64,000 bases of DNA from Glandiceps talaboti (taxonomy: Eukaryota; Hemichordata; Enteropneusta; Spengelidae), in NCBI RefSeq assembly GCF_964340395.1, contig NC_135568.1:11079776-11143775 (forward strand). Reading direction: 5' to 3'. The notes below the pieces were generated by a model. That model did no database searches. It saw only the letters and a list, made by a program, of their open reading frames with translations, and was not told the DNA's origin. The position numbers and the translations under genes were made by a program. Of the stretch, positions 61,601 through 64,000 are shown piece after piece (the stretch's first letter is position 1; each line of letters begins with the position of its first letter).

Positions 61601-64000
61601 ATTTGTCACTGACACCATAGGTGATTTGACGGGCATAGTATAAGGGCCCACAGGCTGATGGTGTACCTAGCACTGGGTAGTTTTCAACATTCAATTAGTG
61701 TTCTTCACAACTTCACTAGAATTGTCAGGTTTGACGTATGTGTGAATGTTATAGCCATAAGTCATGTCAGAACTGGTAATTTACTTCATGGCTTTCTTGT
61801 CAGTTTTTAAATTGCAAGGCTGGCGGGAAAATGCTAAATCTAGTCTTTGATGTTCTCTGGAATGAGTTGGAGTACTTTGTTGAATATGTGGTCTTTCAGT
61901 AAATCCTTTTCTGAACAAACCTACACAACGACATAAATACCTGTATGTATTATTTCATGTATCAGAAAGGGGAACTGTTCCGTTCTTATCCCTATTTTAT
62001 TTTAAGTCTATATATACATCCACACTACGGAGGATAAATATGGCCTACCGCCACCTAACAAGAGAATTACTGAAAACCTATATTATAGCTAGTATGAGAA
62101 ATTTAAATTTGTAATTTTTGCACACATTGACTCTGGTACACAACCAATTATGTACAGAATACATTTTAATCATTATATGTTTTCATTAATTCTCAGCAAA
62201 AGAAGCAAAAGTTTGTCGTTTGCAAAAAAAAAAAAAAAATTCAAGGTTTGCAATATTTTCATTTGAGTCTGTTCCTGAACAAAAATCCCTGGGTTGATTA
62301 AACAGAAACTTAATCCTATGATTTCAATTTATTTCAACTTCTGAGGTGGAATTTGACACAGACAAGGAGTACTTGCTTAGAAAAGTCAACTTTTTATAGT
62401 ATTCATGGCTAATGTTTCCCACATATATGTAGTCATGATTGTTGAATGCTCAGAGTGGCTGGCTCGGAATCTGCAGGTTGCAGGTTCAAGCCTGGCCGCC
62501 ATAATTCATTTCTGAATGGCTAGGTCCTTGGGCAAGATTTCAACCATTCTTGTGCCTCAGTCAACCTAGCTGTATAATTAGGGACCTGGTAGGATAGAGG
62601 TTGCAATGTGAATACTTAATTCTATGTGCTTAGAGAGGTTGCAATGGATTGTATGCTCCCTGGGGAGATGAGAAAGTGCCAGGGGTAATAATTGTAAAGC
62701 ACTTTCAGCACAGTTAAATAAACATCAACATTTACTATTATAAAATTCACAAGCTATTTACAACAACTATCATACCAAAATTGATACAGAAAGTTCCACA
62801 AAGGTTACAGTTGAATATCAAACACAAAATAAAAAAAATGTTGGCTAACTTTCCTGATACATGCATCTGTGAATATGTGACGAGGGTTCATGACTGGAAA
62901 CCTGAGGCGTTTTACAGACGTCTTTCTCAGTGCAATATCATGAATTTTTCATCATGGCATAGATCGTGCATCTTTTAACAAAACCTATAATTTCCTGATC
63001 GATTATAGCTGCCTTTAATCATCCACTGAGTGGTAAGGTGGAGTTGCAACTTCATCAGCGTTCCTTGAGGCTACACATTATTCGTGCAATCTATTTGTTC
63101 CATTCATCAATACCCGGGCAGTTTCTAATTATCTCTACTGTTGTTAACACAATTGTACTTTCAATTACATGTCTTCAACCAAACTGGTGTGTAGATGTCG
63201 TACCGCAGCCAAAATTACACCAATTCATGACTGAACAAGCATCTCTTTAGTGTACAGGTTCAATTTGATGCAGTAATTTTCATGGTACAAACTTGTACCT
63301 GTACAAAAAATGATACCGTTTACCAGAAAGTAAACATCACGACACGGAATAATTTGGCTTGTACAATGACAATCAGAGACAATTTCTTTTTCTGAAGGAA
63401 ATATGATATGATGTTAGCTATTTATCTATCAATTTTCTGCAGTTATGACAAAAATATCTAAAATAAACATTTTGATAATGTAATGCAGTACAGCTATGAT
63501 TTGCAAACTGCTGACTACAAATTGTATAGTCGGCGAGTCCCTGAGTTTTGCAGTGTAATTTGAAGACAAAATTATTCAAAATGTTAGATTCTGATAAATG
63601 TGACATTTGACTTTGTCTTATGACAAACTACAGCAAATGTTTAACAATTATTGACAAAAATCATCTAAATTTTACATTTTGATAAATGTGCTTTGTACAG
63701 TCATATATAATCAAGAATTTCATTATTCTAGTTTAAAGTAACTGCAGTTTAATTTTACAACAAATGATTTTATCTGTCGGTAAATGTACTTATATAGACA
63801 TTTGACTTTTAACAATAAAGTACAGACCAAGAACTTAATTTATAGTCTAAAATTTGAAATTATAATTCAAAGTTTAATTTTACAAAAAAATCATGTAAAA
63901 TGTATTTTATATTACGATAAATGTTGTATGATTTTGACTTACATACCAAATTCTTTGTAGTTTGAGCTGAAGATTCACTGCCAAAGTTTACATGATAAAT
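49593..64000 (-). CDS. Dipeptidyl peptidase 4/FAP-type serine peptidase (5' end outside)
   Basis: Twelve contiguous exons encode about 560 residues of the last propeller blades and the alpha/beta-hydrolase domain. The catalytic triad is complete: Ser in GW|SYGG (exons 53542 and 52748), Asp in HGLAD|DNVHF (51355 and 50693) and His in DKAHDLSG (49593). The oxyanion Tyr is in YGGPGTQ and the substrate Glu pair maps to the start of the 60847 exon. DSAYTERYM and VPYPKAGA-like IPYPKAGA are DPP4/FAP signatures. Keeping the Ser excludes DPP6/DPP10. The family cleaves Xaa-Pro or Xaa-Ala dipeptides from peptide N-termini, usually as a type II membrane dimer. The membrane anchor lies beyond the right edge. 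No symbol is given because DPP4 and FAP cannot be separated here. Confidence 0.93.
50693..50766 (-). CDS. DPP4-like exon after the catalytic Asp
   Basis: Completes ADD and encodes [20 protein letters not shown] and FKMQ. Phase D|NVHF as in human. Confidence 0.94.
50910..50985 (-). mobile_element. MITE family E fragment
   Basis: CACCCCCTAGTGCCCAAACT followed by ATTCTTTTGTTTT matches the left part of the element at 55673. Confidence 0.4.
51355..51427 (-). CDS. DPP4-like exon: catalytic Asp loop
   Basis: Encodes [20 protein letters not shown] and GLAD. Matches human SRAENFKQVEYLLIHGTAD. Confidence 0.94.
51595..51653 (-). CDS. DPP4-like exon: DSAYTERYM
   Basis: Encodes (D)[19 protein letters not shown]. 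The YTERYM motif is strongly conserved in DPP4/FAP. Confidence 0.95.
52748..52847 (-). CDS. DPP4-like exon: nucleophile Ser
   Basis: Starts exactly at the catalytic Ser: [15 protein letters not shown], then [16 protein letters not shown]. Matches human SYGGYVTSMVLGSGSG and GIAVAPVSRWEYY. Confidence 0.96.
52940..53115. mobile_element. Foldback with perfect 22-bp arms
   Basis: A 22-base arm at 52981-53002 beginning GGGAAAGTAAACAAATG recurs exactly inverted at 53061-53082. Weaker pairing extends outwards. Confidence 0.7.
53542..53596 (-). CDS. DPP4-like exon: strand before the nucleophile
   Basis: Encodes [18 protein letters not shown], directly preceding the Ser exon. Matches human GFVDNKRIAIWGW. 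Confidence 0.95.
54093..54186. repeat. Perfect 24-bp inverted repeat, 46-bp loop
   Basis: 54093-54116 (starting GAATTACTGGTAACAACG) pairs exactly with 54163-54186. Lies in a DPP4-like intron. Confidence 0.85.
54362..54440. mobile_element. Repeat family D, copy 3
   Basis: GTGACAAGGCCCCTTAGGTC and TATTTTCCTTGGCCGAACGA match the palindromic core of family D. Lies next to a DPP4-like exon. Confidence 0.5.
54465..54659 (-). CDS. DPP4-like exon: hydrolase core, oxyanion Tyr
   Basis: Encodes [40 protein letters not shown] and [13 protein letters not shown]. The Tyr of YGGPG corresponds to the oxyanion-hole Tyr of DPP4. ASIDGRG and EDQ motifs are conserved. Confidence 0.95.
54801..55004 (+). mobile_element. 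MITE family B, full-length copy
   Basis: Runs from AGATAGACACAAAGTAAAAC to ACTTGTGTAATCTACCACA in a DPP4-like intron. It has near-identical blocks with the inverted copy at 42190. A short piece of the same end lies near 52273-52330. Confidence 0.75.
55177..55536 (-). CDS. DPP4-like exon: last propeller blade into hydrolase
   Basis: 360 nt encoding [54 protein letters not shown] and KHPLLIDV. Cysteine spacing matches DPP4 CLSC and RC-GPG-P-YTLHSS. Confidence 0.95.
55673..56057. mobile_element. MITE family E, full-length, TTAA-flanked
   Basis: About 385 bp between TTAA sites. The left tip AGGGGGACACCACTCCAGGA matches the inverse of the right tip, AGGGATACACCACTCCAGGA. TTAA flanks suggest piggyBac-type mobilisation. 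Fragments occur at 5770, 11200, 13395 and 50910. Confidence 0.7.
56058..57245 (-). other. DPP4-like intron, nothing recognised
   Basis: AT-rich intron without a supported exon on either strand. Confidence 0.5.
57246..57385 (-). CDS. DPP4-like exon: propeller blade
   Basis: Encodes [20 protein letters not shown] and [18 protein letters not shown], matching the DPP4 ITKGTWEV and YYISNEYKGMPGGRNLY region. Confidence 0.9.
57881..58085. repeat. 121-bp tandem duplication
   Basis: GAATCAATTTTGAGAATGTG and TGGAAAAAATCACTGAA blocks repeat 121 bp apart. A weaker third copy lies near 57740. Confidence 0.7.
58855..59130. repeat. ~49-bp tandem repeat, about 5 copies
   Basis: Units of AAAGGGACACAGTCTGTAAC plus TTTATGGTCTTTGGTGGTTA in a DPP4-like intron. 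Confidence 0.88.
59291..59395 (-). CDS. DPP4-like exon: propeller blade
   Basis: Exactly 35 codons: [20 protein letters not shown], then KHLAKITAP. Corresponds to human EPHFTLDGNSFYKI and YRHICYF. Confidence 0.88.
59770..59932 (-). CDS. DPP4-like exon: propeller blade
   Basis: Encodes [33 protein letters not shown] and SHGWLLL. Begins with the DHY motif at the same exon border as human DPP4. Confidence 0.93.
60847..61099 (-). CDS. DPP4-like exon: Glu motif and propeller
   Basis: Encodes (E)[39 protein letters not shown] and [15 protein letters not shown]. It starts inside the substrate-binding Glu pair, like the human exon border. It needs a preceding exon ending in G. Confidence 0.94.
62444..62720 (+). 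mobile_element. tRNA-derived SINE
   Basis: The head carries an A-box-like AGTGGCTGGCTCGG (62454) and a B-box-like GGTTCAAGCCTGG (62483). A body with CCTTGGGCAAGATTTCAACC and CTAGCTGTATAATTAGGGAC follows, then GTAAAGCACTTTCAGCA and an A-rich TTAAATAAACATC tail. The conserved-looking body resembles central domains of deuterostome and mollusc SINEs. Confidence 0.7.
63943..64000 (-). CDS. Probable DPP4-like N-terminal propeller exon (edge-truncated)
   Basis: Open frame [19 protein letters not shown] before a strong GTAAGT donor. It aligns with human NILVFNAEYGNSSVFLENST. Joining it directly to the 60847 exon would make a TAG, so other exons must lie between. Continues beyond the window. Confidence 0.55.

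Noticed and set aside
62781-62978. Plus-strand open frame with [19 protein letters not shown]
   Set aside because: Looks mildly protein-like, but has no splice partner or family, and lies on the opposite strand within the DPP4-like gene interval.
1-64000. CRISPR arrays, operons or bacterial defence systems
   Set aside because: The many short repeats are eukaryotic satellites and MITEs. Genes have introns and poly(A) signals, and no prokaryotic gene is present.

Overview
The window is nuclear DNA of a non-vertebrate animal. Genes are split by GT-AG introns of about 0.2-3 kb, the DNA is AT-rich, and introns and spacers are crowded with short inverted-repeat transposons, decayed LINE fragments, a tRNA-headed SINE and minisatellites. 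The mix of vertebrate-like families (supervillin, a single-pass death-domain-like protein, a DPP4/FAP-type peptidase) with this repeat load fits an invertebrate deuterostome such as a hemichordate or lancelet. That placement is inference; no species marker can be read directly.

Region 1 (1-20235, + strand) is the C-terminal half of a supervillin (SVIL) gene: 20 constitutive exons with matching phases plus one probable 45-nt cassette exon. They encode the end of the N-terminal region, five gelsolin-like repeats and a villin headpiece ending in GLF. The 5' half lies outside the window. The introns hold MITEs and satellites, including a 1.76-kb hAT-type element with a clean 8-bp target duplication inside a satellite.

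Region 2 (20236-27342) is 3' UTR and intergenic DNA with minisatellites and a LINE remnant on the minus strand. Region 3 (27343-34355) is a divergent gene pair sharing a promoter of about 370 bp: an unrecognised two-exon gene on the minus strand and an eight-exon gene on the plus strand for a type I membrane protein with a death-fold-like ectodomain.

Region 4 (35532 to about 43.8 kb, minus strand) is the most unusual gene. It encodes about 868 residues in two coding exons. Each exon carries the same unrecognised globular module followed by 8-residue repeats; the tract in the second exon has grown to about 50 nearly perfect octads (KQVTKDAA/KQVTKETA). It is convergent with the region 3 membrane-protein gene. 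Its long first intron contains a LINE fossil into which a MITE has inserted.

Region 5 (44.0-49.6 kb) is gene-poor and rich in foldback elements. Region 6 (49593-64000, minus strand) is a catalytically complete DPP4/FAP-type serine peptidase gene. Twelve contiguous 3' exons and one probable N-terminal propeller exon at the window edge are visible, but the roughly 110 residues expected between them were not found in the intervening 2.8 kb.
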